Of a stretch of 64,000 nucleotides of DNA, positions 40,642 through 49,149 are shown piece by piece (positions within the stretch are counted from its first letter, which is position 1; the number at the start of each line of letters is the position of its first letter). The notes under the pieces are model-generated. The model worked only from the letters and a program-made list of their open reading frames with translations, was not told the origin of the DNA and made no database searches. Origin of the DNA: DASTHG01 sp035491895 (lineage in GTDB: Bacteria; Gemmatimonadota; Gemmatimonadetes; Gemmatimonadales; GWC2-71-9); assembly GCA_035491895.1 (NCBI GenBank), contig DATJJY010000016.1:1-64000 (forward strand), in the 5' to 3' direction. A program made the position numbers and the translations under genes.

Positions 40642-40833
40642 ATGGCACGTGTATGTGAAGTGTGTGGCAAGGGCCCCCAGACGGGGCACAACGTGAGCCA
40701 CGCGAACAACAAGACGAACCGTCGCTGGTATCCCAACCTGCAGCGCGTCCGCGCCCTGGTCGATGGCAAGACGCAGCGCATGCGGGTGTGTACGCGCTGC
40801 CTCAAATCCAACCGCATCACCAAGGCTGCGTAA
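40642..40833 (+). CDS. rpmB: 50S ribosomal protein L28
   Basis: A 63-residue ribosomal protein, one of three plus-strand genes. It begins ARVCEVCGKGPQTGHNVSHA and ends RVCTRCLKSNRITKAA, with two CxxC pairs forming the zinc-ribbon version of L28. No Shine-Dalgarno stronger than CCGGA precedes it. Its start is 15 bases from that of gmd on the opposite strand, so the two promoters must overlap the neighbouring coding region. A hairpin terminator follows 5 bases after the stop. Confidence 0.96.
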   Translation: MARVCEVCGKGPQTGHNVSHANNKTNRRWYPNLQRVRALVDGKTQRMRVCTRCLKSNRITKAA

Positions 40834-40838
40834 GAGAA

Positions 40839-40859
40839 GGGGGACCCATCGGGTCCCCC
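40839..40859. terminator. Bidirectional terminator between rpmB and rplQ
   Basis: A perfect 9-bp stem (GGGGGACCC / GGGTCCCCC, loop ATC) lies between two convergent genes. On the minus strand TTCTCTTA follows the stem; on the plus strand TCGGTGTTCC follows. It can end both rpmB and the rpmJ-rplQ operon. Confidence 0.75.
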
Positions 40860-40890
40860 TCGGTGTTCCAGACGACGCTCGGCCAGTCGC

Positions 40891-41247
40891 TTACTCACTC
40901 AGCAATTCGATCCTCGCCACGTCGGCGCCATCGCCGGGCCGGTGACGCAGCTTGACGATCCGAGTGTAGCCGCCTGGTCGGGCCGCGAACCGCTTGCCCA
41001 GCTCGGCGAACAGGCGATGGGACACTTCGCGATCCTTGATCTTCCGCTCGACCAGACGTCGCGCGTGGAGATCACCGCGCCGGGCGAGGGTGATGAGCCG
41101 CTCGGCATAGGGCCGCAGCGCCTTCGCCTTCGCCTCGGTCGTCTCGATGCGGTCGTGGCGAAACAGGCTGGTCGCCATGTTGGCGAGCAGCGCCCGCCGG
41201 TGACTGGCGGTCCGCGACAGCTGCTTGTGCTTCGCCCGGTGGCGCAC
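40891..41247 (-). CDS. rplQ: 50S ribosomal protein L17
   Basis: Large-subunit ribosomal protein of 118 residues (RHRAKHKQLSRTASHRRALL, NMATSLFRHDRIETTEAKAK, LRPYAERLITLARRGDLHAR). The start is a GTG at 41245-41247 that shares one base with the rpoA stop (TAGTG). It is the last gene of the operon, in its usual place after rpoA. Confidence 0.97.
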   Translation of the reverse strand: MRHRAKHKQLSRTASHRRALLANMATSLFRHDRIETTEAKAKALRPYAERLITLARRGDLHARRLVERKIKDREVSHRLFAELGKRFAARPGGYTRIVKLRHRPGDGADVARIELLSE

Positions 41248-42302
41248 TATTCCTCGCCGCCCTCGGTGGCGTGCGCCATCGGCGTCGCCCCCGGATCGGT
41301 TACCTGGATCACGCCGTCGACATCCTCGTAGCGCATGCCGAAGTTCAGTCCTTCACGCCGCAGCAGATCGGCGATCTCCCCCAACGCCTTCTCACCGACG
41401 TTTTTCACCTTCAGGAGATCGGTCTCGCTGTATTGCACGAGGTCGCCCAGCGTGCGGATGTTCGAGTTCTTGAGCGAATTCACCGAGCGCACCGACAATC
41501 CGAGGTCGTCGATCGAACGGGCGAGCGAGGCGGCGAGCCCATCCGAGCCGCCCGCGATCGGTGCCGCTTCCGCGGCCACCATCGGGACCTTCCCGAAGTC
41601 GACGAAGAACCGGAAGTGCTCCTGGGCCAGCGCCGCGGCATAGGCCAGCGCATCCTCGGGAGAGATCGTGCCGTTGGTCTCGACGGAGATCGTGAGGCGG
41701 TCGTAGTCGGTGCGCTGGCCGACGCGCGTTTCCGCCACGGTGAAGTTGGCGCGGCGCACGGGATTGTAGATCGAGTCGATGCGCACGACGTCCACCGGGA
41801 GGGTGCGGTCGACAGGATGCTGCTCCGCCTCCACGTAGCCGCGGCCCTTGTTCACGTACAGCTCGCCGCCGACATCGCGGTTCTCCTGCAGCGTGAACAG
41901 CAGCTGATCGGGATTCACGACGCTCACCGCGGCATGCGCCTCGATGTCGCGCGCATAGACCGGACCGGCCTTGTCGCGTCGCACGTGCAGCACCGCCTCG
42001 TCGACGTCGGGATCGAGCACCAGGGTCAGCTGCTTCAGCCGCTGAATGATCTGGTGCACGTCCTCCACCACACCGGGGATCGTCTGATGCTCGTGCACCA
42101 CCCCGTCCAGCCGGAATGCCCAGACGGCAGCGCCGCGCAGCGACGACAGCAGCAAGCGTCGCAGCGAGTTGCCGAGGGTGTAGCCGTAGCCCCGCTCCAA
42201 TGGCTGCAGGCGGAACTCGGCGGCATTGGGATTGTCTTCACGCTTGGTCATTTCGACCAGATGCGGCCGGACCAAGCCGGTCAAATCGAGAGTTGTCATC
42301 AC
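41247..42302 (-). CDS. rpoA: RNA polymerase alpha subunit
   Basis: Assembles the RNA polymerase core. The N-terminal domain has EFRLQPLERGYGYTLGNSLR and LRRLLLSSLRGAAVWAFRLD. The C-terminal DNA- and activator-binding domain is at about 260-325 (LGLSVRSVNSLKNSNIRTLG, DLLKVKNVGEKALGEI). Length 351 is slightly above usual. It overlaps rpsD by four bases (ATGA). Confidence 0.98.
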   Translation of the reverse strand: MMTTLDLTGLVRPHLVEMTKREDNPNAAEFRLQPLERGYGYTLGNSLRRLLLSSLRGAAVWAFRLDGVVHEHQTIPGVVEDVHQIIQRLKQLTLVLDPDVDEAVLHVRRDKAGPVYARDIEAHAAVSVVNPDQLLFTLQENRDVGGELYVNKGRGYVEAEQHPVDRTLPVDVVRIDSIYNPVRRANFTVAETRVGQRTDYDRLTISVETNGTISPEDALAYAAALAQEHFRFFVDFGKVPMVAAEAAPIAGGSDGLAASLARSIDDLGLSVRSVNSLKNSNIRTLGDLVQYSETDLLKVKNVGEKALGEIADLLRREGLNFGMRYEDVDGVIQVTDPGATPMAHATEGGEE

Positions 42303-42934
42303 TTGGAATAAAGCTCGACGATTAACTGTTCCTGCGCGGCGATCGGAATCGTGTCGCGCGTGGGCCGCTCGGTCATGCGTCCGACGGCCTTATCGGGATC
42401 CACCTGCACCCAGGTCACCGGCTGCGTGCGACCGAACTGCTCGCGCGCAACCTTGATGGGAATGAGCTCGCGGCTCTTCTCGGCGACGCGCACTTCGTCG
42501 CCCGGGCGAACCCGGTAGGACGGAACATCCACCGTGTGCCCGTTGACCTGAATATGCCGGTGGCGGACCAACTGCCGGGCCTGGCGACGTGAGGTCGCGA
42601 AGCCCATACGGTACGCCATGTTGTCGAGACGGCTCTCGAGCGCCACCAGCAACGCCTCGCCGGTGACGCCGGGCTCCTTCGACACACGCTCGAAGATGTT
42701 GCGGAACTGCCGCTCGGACAGGCCGTAGATCCGCTTCACCTTCTGTTTTTCGCGCAACTGCTTCGAGTACTCCGACGCCTTGCGACGTCGGCCGGTGCTC
42801 TGACCGTGCTGTCCGGGGGCATACGCGCGCCGCTCGATCGCGCACTTTTCCGTCAGGCAGCGCGTCCCCTTGAGGAACAGCTTCGTCCCCTCGCGGCGGC
42901 ACAGCTTGCAGGCGGGACCGGTATACCGGGCCAT
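42299..42934 (-). CDS. rpsD: 30S ribosomal protein S4
   Basis: Primary rRNA-binding protein of 211 residues. The N-terminus holds a cysteine cluster (CKLCRREGTKLFLKGTRCLT) of the zinc-binding S4 form, and the S4 RNA-binding domain is at about 98-160 (LESRLDNMAYRMGFATSRRQ, RQLVRHRHIQVNGHTVDVPS). Sits between rpsK and rpoA as in most alpha operons. Confidence 0.98.
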   Translation of the reverse strand: MARYTGPACKLCRREGTKLFLKGTRCLTEKCAIERRAYAPGQHGQSTGRRRKASEYSKQLREKQKVKRIYGLSERQFRNIFERVSKEPGVTGEALLVALESRLDNMAYRMGFATSRRQARQLVRHRHIQVNGHTVDVPSYRVRPGDEVRVAEKSRELIPIKVAREQFGRTQPVTWVQVDPDKAVGRMTERPTRDTIPIAAQEQLIVELYSK

Positions 42935-42938
42935 CGCG

Positions 42939-43331
42939 CTAGACCCGCCGTTTCTTCGGGGGCCGGCACCCGTTGTGCGGGATCGGCGTCACGTCGCGGA
43001 TCGAGCGGATCTGCAGACCGGCCGTGGCGAGCGCCTGAATTGCCGATTCGCGGCCCGAGCCGGGACCCTGGACGCGCACGTGCACGCGCTTCACGCCGAG
43101 GTTCACGGCCTCGCGCGCCGCCTGCTCCGCGGCAACCGTGGCGGCGAAGGGCGTCGACTTCTTCGACCCCTTGAAGCCCGCCTTCCCCGACGAACCCCAC
43201 GTGATCGCATTGCCGTGCATGTCGGAAATCGTGATGAGCGTGTTGTTGAAGGTCGCGGTGATATGCGCGACGCCCTCCGATTCCACGACCTTCTTGGCGC
43301 GCTTCGCGCCCGGTGCTTTTCCTTGTGCCAT
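42939..43331 (-). CDS. rpsK: 30S ribosomal protein S11
   Basis: Platform protein of the 30S subunit, 130 residues. Recognised by AHITATFNNTLITISDMHGN, ITWGSSGKAGFKGSKKSTPF, VQGPGSGRESAIQALATAGL and the invariant end DVTPIPHNGCRPPKKRRV. Confidence 0.98.
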   Translation of the reverse strand: MAQGKAPGAKRAKKVVESEGVAHITATFNNTLITISDMHGNAITWGSSGKAGFKGSKKSTPFAATVAAEQAAREAVNLGVKRVHVRVQGPGSGRESAIQALATAGLQIRSIRDVTPIPHNGCRPPKKRRV

Positions 43332-43340
43332 GGTCGTCGG

Positions 43341-43724
43341 TTACTTTTTCAGGGCTGGTTTCTTTTTGCCTGCGATCGCGCGCCGCGGCCCCTTCTTGGT
43401 GCGCGCGTTGGTGTGGGTCCGTTGTCCCCGCACCGGCAGCCCCTTGCGGTGCCGCCCGCCACGATAGGTCCCGATATCCATTAGGCGCTTGATGTTCATT
43501 GCGACTTCAGTGCGCAGTGCGCCTTCGACTTTGTAGTCGCGCTCGATCACCTGCCGCAACCGCGCCACTTCCGCATCACGCAAATCGCGCACGCGCGTGT
43601 CCGGACTCACACCGGTCTCGGCGAGAATCCGCTTCGCGTTGCTCTTGCCGATCCCGAAGATATACGGCAGCGCGAATTCGACTTTCTTTTCCCGGGGGAG
43701 GTCCACACCGGCGATACGCGCCAT
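43341..43724 (-). CDS. rpsM: 30S ribosomal protein S13
   Basis: Head protein of the 30S subunit, 127 residues: ARIAGVDLPREKKVEFALPY, YIFGIGKSNAKRILAETGV, LMDIGTYRGGRHRKGLPVRG and QRTHTNARTKKGPRR. A short Lys-rich tail ends the protein. It follows rpmJ by four bases. Confidence 0.98.
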   Translation of the reverse strand: MARIAGVDLPREKKVEFALPYIFGIGKSNAKRILAETGVSPDTRVRDLRDAEVARLRQVIERDYKVEGALRTEVAMNIKRLMDIGTYRGGRHRKGLPVRGQRTHTNARTKKGPRRAIAGKKKPALKK

Positions 43725-43728
43725 GACG

Positions 43729-43845
43729 CTAGCCTTGCCGCTGTTTGTGCTTGGGACTGCGCTTGCAGATCACCCGCAACACCCCCCGACGCCGCACCAC
43801 CTTGCAGTGCTCGCAGATCGGCTTCACGCTCGAACGCACCTTCAC
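43729..43845 (-). CDS. rpmJ: 50S ribosomal protein L36
   Basis: A 38-residue protein that begins at a GTG (43843-43845) and reads KVRSSVKPICEHCKVVRRRG then VLRVICKRSPKHKQRQG. This is L36 with its C-x2-C ... C ... H zinc-binding set. It is too short to be called by length filters. It is the first gene of the operon after the promoter and precedes rpsM, the usual neighbour. Confidence 0.97.
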   Translation of the reverse strand: MKVRSSVKPICEHCKVVRRRGVLRVICKRSPKHKQRQG

Positions 43846-43886
43846 CGCTCTAGACTCCCACCAAGAGTGTTGTTCGTGAGCCTTGA

Positions 43887-43915
43887 ACTATAGACCAGCC
43901 CGTAAGTCCACGCAA
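43887..43915 (-). promoter_or_regulatory. Sigma-70 type promoter of the rpmJ-rpsM-rpsK-rpsD-rpoA-rplQ operon
   Basis: On the minus strand TTGCGT (43910-43915) and TATAGT (43887-43892) are spaced by 17 bases. The rpmJ GTG lies 41 bases downstream of the -10. The upstream gene stops at 43933, so this fills the only non-coding gap there. Confidence 0.75.
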
Positions 43916-43932
43916 GGGGCGCGATTACGCCC

Positions 43933-44343
43933 TCAACGAGCGGTCCGAAGCTCCACCACCACCCATTGGTCTCCGCGGCGCCGGAATCCGAGAAACACCG
44001 TCTCGTCTCGCTCCTCGGTCGTCCCTCGGACGGTGAAACGACGCTGCAATTCGACATAGCCGCGCCCCGCTTCCATCTCTCGCGCGACGCGGACGTCCAC
44101 CGACCGCTCTTGCGACGCTCGGAGGTAGCGGCCCAACAGCTCGCCCGCCTGATCCCGACCGATCGCCGAGGATGGGTCTGCCCCGGGGATTTCCAACGTC
44201 ACCCCCGGACTCCCGGCGAGCAGGGCTCCGGGATCGTGCGCCAGCCACGCCGAGCGCGCCCGGGAGGCGGCTTCGGCCAAGCCACCCTGCCCGGCGAGCG
44301 ACCCGCCGATCAGCAGCACGCACCCCAACCAGACGCGATTCAT
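43933..44343 (-). CDS. Small exported protein, DUF4783/NTF2-like
   Basis: A 136-residue protein with a signal peptide (WLGCVLLIGGSLAGQGGLAE). The rest (AIGRDQAGELLGRYLRASQE, ETVFLGFRRRGDQWVVVELR) looks like a small cone-shaped NTF2-type domain, reminiscent of DUF4783 proteins; I cannot assign a role. The ATG at 44343 overlaps the pyrF stop as ATGA. It is the last gene before the ribosomal operon promoter. Confidence 0.65.
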   Translation of the reverse strand: MNRVWLGCVLLIGGSLAGQGGLAEAASRARSAWLAHDPGALLAGSPGVTLEIPGADPSSAIGRDQAGELLGRYLRASQERSVDVRVAREMEAGRGYVELQRRFTVRGTTEERDETVFLGFRRRGDQWVVVELRTAR

Positions 44344-45014
44344 AGCGATCCCTGGATCTGCTGGTACACCAGAGCAGGATCGGCCGCGCGCGTAATCGGC
44401 CGTCCGACGACGAGATGCGTCGCCCCGAGGCCGATCGCCTCCCGTGGCGTGATCGTCCGAGCCTGATCGTCCGAGGGATCTCCCGACAGCCGGATCCCAG
44501 GCACCACGATCCACGGGTCGCCCCCCAATGCCGTCCTGACGATGCCGATCTCCCGTCCCCCCGTCACGACCCCACGCAATCCGGCCTCCAGGGCGATGCG
44601 CGCCAGCCGTTCGCTCTCGAATCCCACGTCCGGGACGCCCCGACCGACGATTTGCTCCACATCCGCGGATGTGTGGGACGTCAGCACCGTAACGCCGACG
44701 AGGGGAAGATCGCCCGCCGCCTGGACAGCTGCCACGAGCATGTCGTGCCCGCCGAGGCAGTGGACTGTCGCCATACCGATCCCCAGCTCGCGCGCCGCAG
44801 CGACCGCCCGCGCCACCGTGCTCGGAATGTCGTGCCACTTGAGATCGAGGAACACGCGGATGTTGCGCGTCGTGAACTCCCGCACCAGCGCCGGCCCTTC
44901 ACGCACGAACAGGGCGGACCCGAGTTTCGCCCAACGCAACGCCGGGAGCCGGTCGGCGAGGGCGAGCGCCTCCCGGCCGCTCGGCAGATCGAAGGCCACG
45001 ATCAGCTCAGCCAC
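44340..45014 (-). CDS. pyrF: Orotidine 5'-phosphate decarboxylase
   Basis: Last step of UMP synthesis. The catalytic Asp-x-Lys-x-x-Asp set is in FLDLKWHDIPSTVARAVAA; LIVAFDLPSGREALALADRL opens the barrel; LGATHLVVGRPITRAADP closes the phosphate site. The start is a GTG at 45012-45014 that lies 8 bases inside pyrD. The open frame further upstream is a read-through of pyrD. Length 224. Confidence 0.95.
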   Translation of the reverse strand: MAELIVAFDLPSGREALALADRLPALRWAKLGSALFVREGPALVREFTTRNIRVFLDLKWHDIPSTVARAVAAARELGIGMATVHCLGGHDMLVAAVQAAGDLPLVGVTVLTSHTSADVEQIVGRGVPDVGFESERLARIALEAGLRGVVTGGREIGIVRTALGGDPWIVVPGIRLSGDPSDDQARTITPREAIGLGATHLVVGRPITRAADPALVYQQIQGSL

Positions 45015-45846
45015 GCGCCAGCTCTCGCGCGATGCGTCCGGGGACTCTGGGATCGGCGAGCGCCGCCGTCCCGACCGCGACCAGCGCAGCACCGGCACTC
45101 AGGTACTCGCGCGCGTCCCGTGCGGTGCAGACGCCCCCGACGCCGATGACCGGCAGGTCGAGCCGCTCGCGAACGCGCCGCGTGGCGAGGACGCCGATGG
45201 GGAGCAGAGCCCGACCACTCACGCCGCCGAACCCGTTGCCGAGACGGCCTGCGAGCGTCCCGGGCATGGTGTTCACGAGACTCACCGCGTCTGCCCCCTC
45301 TTGTTGCACGACGCGAGCCATCGCGGCGATGTCCGGGAGCGCGGGAGAAAGCTTGATCACGAGTGGCTTCGTCGTCCGCCGCCGGCAGCGCTGCACCAGC
45401 ACCCCGAGCGAGCCCGCGTCGGCGCCGAACTCGAGACCGCCGGCCGAGGTGTTGGGACAGGAGGCGTTGACTTCGAACGCCGCGATCACCGCCGCTCCAT
45501 TCAACCGATCCAACACGAGCTCATAGTCTTCAATGGTCGCCCCGGCCACGTTGACGAGCACCCGCGCGCGCGACAATCGGCCCTCGAGCCACGGGAGATC
45601 GTGCGTGGCGACCGCTTCGACGCCGGGGTTGGCGAGTCCGACGGCGTTGAGCATGCCGCCCGCAAATTCGGCCACGCGCGGCCCGGGGTGTCCACGGCGC
45701 GGCAGCGGAGTCACCGCCTTGGTGACGATTCCGCCGAGTGCATCGAGATCGATGACGCCCGCGACTTCTCTCCCGAATCCGGCCGTGCCGGCCGCGAGCA
45801 GCACCGGGTTCTGGAATCGGATGCCACAGAGCTCGATCGCTATCAG
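45007..45846 (-). CDS. pyrD: Dihydroorotate dehydrogenase, class 1B catalytic subunit
   Basis: Oxidises dihydroorotate to orotate with FMN. The active-site loop NASCPNTSAGGLEFGADAG has the catalytic cysteine of class 1 enzymes, and VIGVGGVCTARDAREYLSAG closes the FMN site. The usual class 1B N-terminus is seen in frame as AIELCGIRFQNPVLLAAGTA, before the first GTG (45804). The only start that includes it and fits the local style is a CTG at 45844-45846, overlapping the upstream stop as CTGA. An ATA follows it. The start is therefore uncertain. Class 1B enzymes need PyrK, which is not in the window. Confidence 0.88.
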   Translation of the reverse strand: MIAIELCGIRFQNPVLLAAGTAGFGREVAGVIDLDALGGIVTKAVTPLPRRGHPGPRVAEFAGGMLNAVGLANPGVEAVATHDLPWLEGRLSRARVLVNVAGATIEDYELVLDRLNGAAVIAAFEVNASCPNTSAGGLEFGADAGSLGVLVQRCRRRTTKPLVIKLSPALPDIAAMARVVQQEGADAVSLVNTMPGTLAGRLGNGFGGVSGRALLPIGVLATRRVRERLDLPVIGVGGVCTARDAREYLSAGAALVAVGTAALADPRVPGRIARELARG

Positions 45847-47339
45847 GGCCGGTCGTCCGGTCGTTGGCCCGGCTTCTCACCCGGCCGCCGCACCGGAGTG
45901 GGACGTTGGTTCGGAGCGGGCGGCCGCAGTGTGCTGCGGCCGACGACGGCCGCCTCGAGTTCGGGCCCACGAGGCCCGGTGCGCGGCGGCTCGACGGCGA
46001 GTACGGAGAAGCCGGCGATCGCACTGCGCGAGCGACTGACGCCGAGGGCGATGGCGAGCGAATCCTCCATCGCCTGATACGCGGGACTCGCGAGACCGTG
46101 GAACGCCTGCGTGTAGGGCGACTCGGCGTATCGTGCCTGCAGCGCCCCGTCGACGGAGTCGAGGACTTCGGGGCGCAGCTGACCGGCGGCGATCAGCGCC
46201 TTGGGCGCGAACAGCGACGTCGGGTGGGTCGCGGCGAACCGGAGAAACAATCCCGCCGCGAGCGCCGGGGCCGCGAGCGAATCCCGCGCCAGCTCGGCGT
46301 CCCGGAATGCCTTCACCTCAGTCGTGTCTTCCCGCTGGACCGCCCGAATCTCGGCCTGCAGCGCACGGGCCTCGCCGACGGCGTACCCGGCCTCCGCCAG
46401 GTCGGCGAGATCGGCGGACACCGAGTCCAAGTCCGCCATGGTGCGCGACTGCGCGAGATGCACGAGCTCGGCGCGCACTCGGGCACGTGCGGCTTCGACC
46501 GAATCGGGGACCAACGCCTGGGCGGCGGCGTAGCGCGCGAGGGCGCGGTCGAACACGCGGGCGGCGCGCAACCGGTCGCCGTCAGCGATGAGGAGACGGG
46601 CGCGCGGCGCGGCACGCAGCTTCCCGCGCGCGAGCAGGCGGTCGAGCGCGTCGGCGGCCGTCACCGGCCCGGCGGACTGCGACACGGTCTCCAGGGCATC
46701 GGTCCACCGCGTCTCGTCATTGTCGCGGCGCGCGACGCTGTCGACCAACGCTACCGCTGCACCCGGCCGGCCCACCGCCGCCAGGGCTACGACGCGGGCC
46801 GTCGCCGCTTCGGGTCGCGTCGATGCCGCGAGGCGGCGTTCCGCCAGGGCGTGGTCTCCGCTCTGCTCCGCCGCGAGACCGGCGATGTACGCCGCGGTCG
46901 AGCGCCGTCCCGCATCGTGTGACTCGAGCACCGGCGTGAGATACCGCTCCGCATCGGCGATGCTTCCCTGCTTCACAGCGCAGGTGGCGGCGGCGAGGTT
47001 CGCCCGCTCCCGTAAGGCGTCGTCGGTCACGGTGGCGATGGCGCGGTTCAGCGGGGCGAACGCGGCGTCGCAGGTGCCGCTCCTCGCCAGCCCCTCGCCC
47101 TGAAGCACGAGAGCATCATCCGCCCAACGACTGTGCGGATGGTGGACGAGCACTGTCTCGGCCTTGGCGGCCGCACGTCCCCAGTTGAGCCGCGCCTCGG
47201 CGACCATGCCCCGCTCCTCGAATTGGCGGGCGTCCTTCGCGAGGCGGTTGGCGCTCCACAGACCGTTGTAGTAAGCGCAGCCGGCGAGGAGAAGGGCCAC
47301 GAGCGACCACGCCGCGGCGCCGTTCGCCGGACGGCTCAC
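45843..47339 (-). CDS. TPR-like outer-membrane lipoprotein
   Basis: No named family. The signal ends in the lipobox LLLAGC (Cys21), followed by the motif AYYNGLWSANRLAKDA. The body (498 residues) is alanine-rich helical repeats of TPR/Sel1 style (AFAPLNRAIATVTDDALRER, YIAGLAAEQSGDHALAERRL, FDRALARYAAAQALVPDSVE). A Pro/Arg-rich tail ends the protein. It lies between an amidase and pyrD, joined by four-base overlaps, so a cell-envelope role is likely. Confidence 0.75.
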   Translation of the reverse strand: MSRPANGAAAWSLVALLLAGCAYYNGLWSANRLAKDARQFEERGMVAEARLNWGRAAAKAETVLVHHPHSRWADDALVLQGEGLARSGTCDAAFAPLNRAIATVTDDALRERANLAAATCAVKQGSIADAERYLTPVLESHDAGRRSTAAYIAGLAAEQSGDHALAERRLAASTRPEAATARVVALAAVGRPGAAVALVDSVARRDNDETRWTDALETVSQSAGPVTAADALDRLLARGKLRAAPRARLLIADGDRLRAARVFDRALARYAAAQALVPDSVEAARARVRAELVHLAQSRTMADLDSVSADLADLAEAGYAVGEARALQAEIRAVQREDTTEVKAFRDAELARDSLAAPALAAGLFLRFAATHPTSLFAPKALIAAGQLRPEVLDSVDGALQARYAESPYTQAFHGLASPAYQAMEDSLAIALGVSRSRSAIAGFSVLAVEPPRTGPRGPELEAAVVGRSTLRPPAPNQRPTPVRRPGEKPGQRPDDRP

Positions 47340-48649
47340 GGCGCTCCGCCGATCGCCACTTTCCGCTCGAATTCCAGCAGGTAGCCGACGATCCCGTCGG
47401 CGATCGCGCTCGAGATCTTGCGTTGCCCGGCGCTAGAGGCCAGGAACGCGCCGTCGGCCTTGTTGGTGGAGAACCCGGTCTCGACGAGAATCGCCGGCCG
47501 GCGCGCACTGTTCAGGACGTAGAAGCCGGCCTGCTGCACGCCGCGGTCCTCACCGGGATGGATGCGCGCGACCTTCGACTGGACCAGCTCCGCGAGCCGC
47601 GCCGATTCCCGCAGGTATTCGTTCTGCTGCAGGTCCTTGAGGATCGTCGCCAGGCCGCCTTCAACGGCCTGGGCGTCCAGTGACTCGAAGCGGATGGCAT
47701 CGTTCTCCATCCGCGCCACGCGCCGCTGGTCCTCGGTCTTGGCATCGGACAGGAAGTACGTCTCCACGCCGCTCGCGACCGTGCTGCGCCGCCCGTCCGG
47801 CATCGAGTTGACGTGCACGCTGACGAACAGGTCGCAGTCGTCGTGACAGTACCCGGCGCGATCGTGCAGGTCGATCAGCGTATCGCCGCTGCGGGTGAGC
47901 GAGGCGACGATACCCCGGCTCGCCAGCTCGTCGCGCAGCAGCTTCCCGATCGACAGGTTCACGTCCTTCTCCGTCATCCTGTTCGGGAAGTACCGCCCCG
48001 GATTCCCGGGATCACGGCCGCCGTGGCCCGGATCGATCACGACTTTGTGCCGGTGCCGCAGACCGGTGATCGGGTTGGGCTTTGCGCGCACCGGAGTGAC
48101 GACGGGCGCCGTTGCGGCAGGCGGAGCCCCCGGAGGCGGGCTGACGGATGTCGCCGCGGAGGATGTGCCCGCTGGCGAGTCGGCCGGTTGACGCGTCGTG
48201 GGAACGGGCGGTTGTGGCGCCGGTGAATCCGCGCCGGCGACGGCCAGCGCGGCCGTGGGGGAGGCCGTTTCCGACAAGCGACCGCTCACAGGATCCCAGC
48301 GGAACCTGCCCGCGAATACCGTCGGCACACAATCGGTGAACCAGGCGAGCGGGAGGAAGAGGGTGTCGCGGGCGACGTACGACTCGTCCACCAGCTGGCA
48401 CATCCGTGTCCCGATGCGGGCGTACGGCGAGCCGAATGCGAACACGAAGCCGGCGCCGTACAGGACGACCGTCGCCCGACCACCTTCGACCACGACCGCC
48501 AGATCGAGCGGGCCTGTCACGAGCGGCGCCGCCACGGCAGCCCCGTGCTCGTGACTGATTGGGACGCTGGCGTCGCCGCGCGGCGTCGTGATGCGCACCG
48601 AGTCGCCGAGCGCCAGCGCCTGCAGGGCGATCGAGAATTGCAAGATCAT
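47336..48649 (-). CDS. N-acetylmuramoyl-L-alanine amidase
   Basis: Cleaves the amide bond between MurNAc and L-Ala in peptidoglycan; zinc enzyme of the Amidase_3 family at about residues 200-430. Metal and catalytic residues are visible: His209 in VVIDPGHGGRDPG, Glu228 in MTEKDVNLSIGKL, His279 in FVSVHVNSMPDG and a Glu in ILVETGFSTN. Residues about 15-130 resemble a copper-amine-oxidase-type stalk domain (VRITTPRGDASVPI, DTLFLPLAWFTDCVP), then a Pro/Ala-rich linker. The N-terminal hydrophobic stretch is weak, so export is inferred. Both ends overlap neighbours as ATGA. Confidence 0.9.
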   Translation of the reverse strand: MILQFSIALQALALGDSVRITTPRGDASVPISHEHGAAVAAPLVTGPLDLAVVVEGGRATVVLYGAGFVFAFGSPYARIGTRMCQLVDESYVARDTLFLPLAWFTDCVPTVFAGRFRWDPVSGRLSETASPTAALAVAGADSPAPQPPVPTTRQPADSPAGTSSAATSVSPPPGAPPAATAPVVTPVRAKPNPITGLRHRHKVVIDPGHGGRDPGNPGRYFPNRMTEKDVNLSIGKLLRDELASRGIVASLTRSGDTLIDLHDRAGYCHDDCDLFVSVHVNSMPDGRRSTVASGVETYFLSDAKTEDQRRVARMENDAIRFESLDAQAVEGGLATILKDLQQNEYLRESARLAELVQSKVARIHPGEDRGVQQAGFYVLNSARRPAILVETGFSTNKADGAFLASSAGQRKISSAIADGIVGYLLEFERKVAIGGAP

Positions 48650-49101
48650 GCGCGGCGCGCCCGGAATTCCCGGGCGACCTCCCGTTCGGTAGCGCGCCGC
48701 TTCAGGTCTTCGCGTTTGTCGTGCAGCTTCTTGGCCCGGGCGAGCGCGATCGCCACCTTCGCGACGCGACCCTTGAAGTACAGCTCGAGCGGGATCAGTG
48801 TGAGGCCCTTCTGCGTGGTGCCGCCGATCAGCTTGCGAATCTCGGCCTTGTGCAGCAGCAGCTTGCGAGAGCGGGTGGGTGGCGGGTTGTTGTAGCTGCC
48901 CTGCGCATAAGGGGAGATCGACAGCCCTTCGAGCCAGACCTCTCCTCGTTGCACGTGCGCGTAGGCTTCACCCAGACTGGCCTTCCCTTCCCGCAGCGAC
49001 TTGACCTCGGTGCCGGTGAGCACCAGCCCCGCCTCCCATGTTTCCAGAAGGTGGTAGTCGTGTCGGGCGCGCGGGTTACGCGCGATGGAGGTCTTGTTCA
49101 A
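48646..49101 (-). CDS. smpB: SsrA-binding protein SmpB
   Basis: Partner of tmRNA in rescuing stalled ribosomes. Motifs: ARHDYHLLETWEAGLVLTGT, EVKSLREGKASLGEAYAHVQ, ISPYAQGSYNNPPPTRSRKL and LYFKGRVAKVAIALARAKKL, ending in a basic tail. Length 151 is usual. A sigma-70 type promoter lies just upstream. Confidence 0.97.
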   Translation of the reverse strand: MNKTSIARNPRARHDYHLLETWEAGLVLTGTEVKSLREGKASLGEAYAHVQRGEVWLEGLSISPYAQGSYNNPPPTRSRKLLLHKAEIRKLIGGTTQKGLTLIPLELYFKGRVAKVAIALARAKKLHDKREDLKRRATEREVAREFRARRA

Positions 49102-49112
49102 GTCACCCGGTC

Positions 49113-49141
49113 AAGATAGGAACGTGGCCGTAGAGGGTCAA
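49113..49141 (-). promoter_or_regulatory. Promoter of the smpB-amidase operon
   Basis: On the minus strand TTGACC (49136-49141) and TATCTT (49113-49118) are 17 bases apart. smpB starts 12 bases after the -10, so the leader is very short. Confidence 0.65.
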
Positions 49142-49149
49142 GCCAAGCA

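Noticed and set aside
43925..44323. Alternative frame in the DUF4783-like region
   Set aside because: It is Arg-rich and without a signal, while the overlapping frame at 43933-44343 has a signal peptide and a coherent fold pattern.
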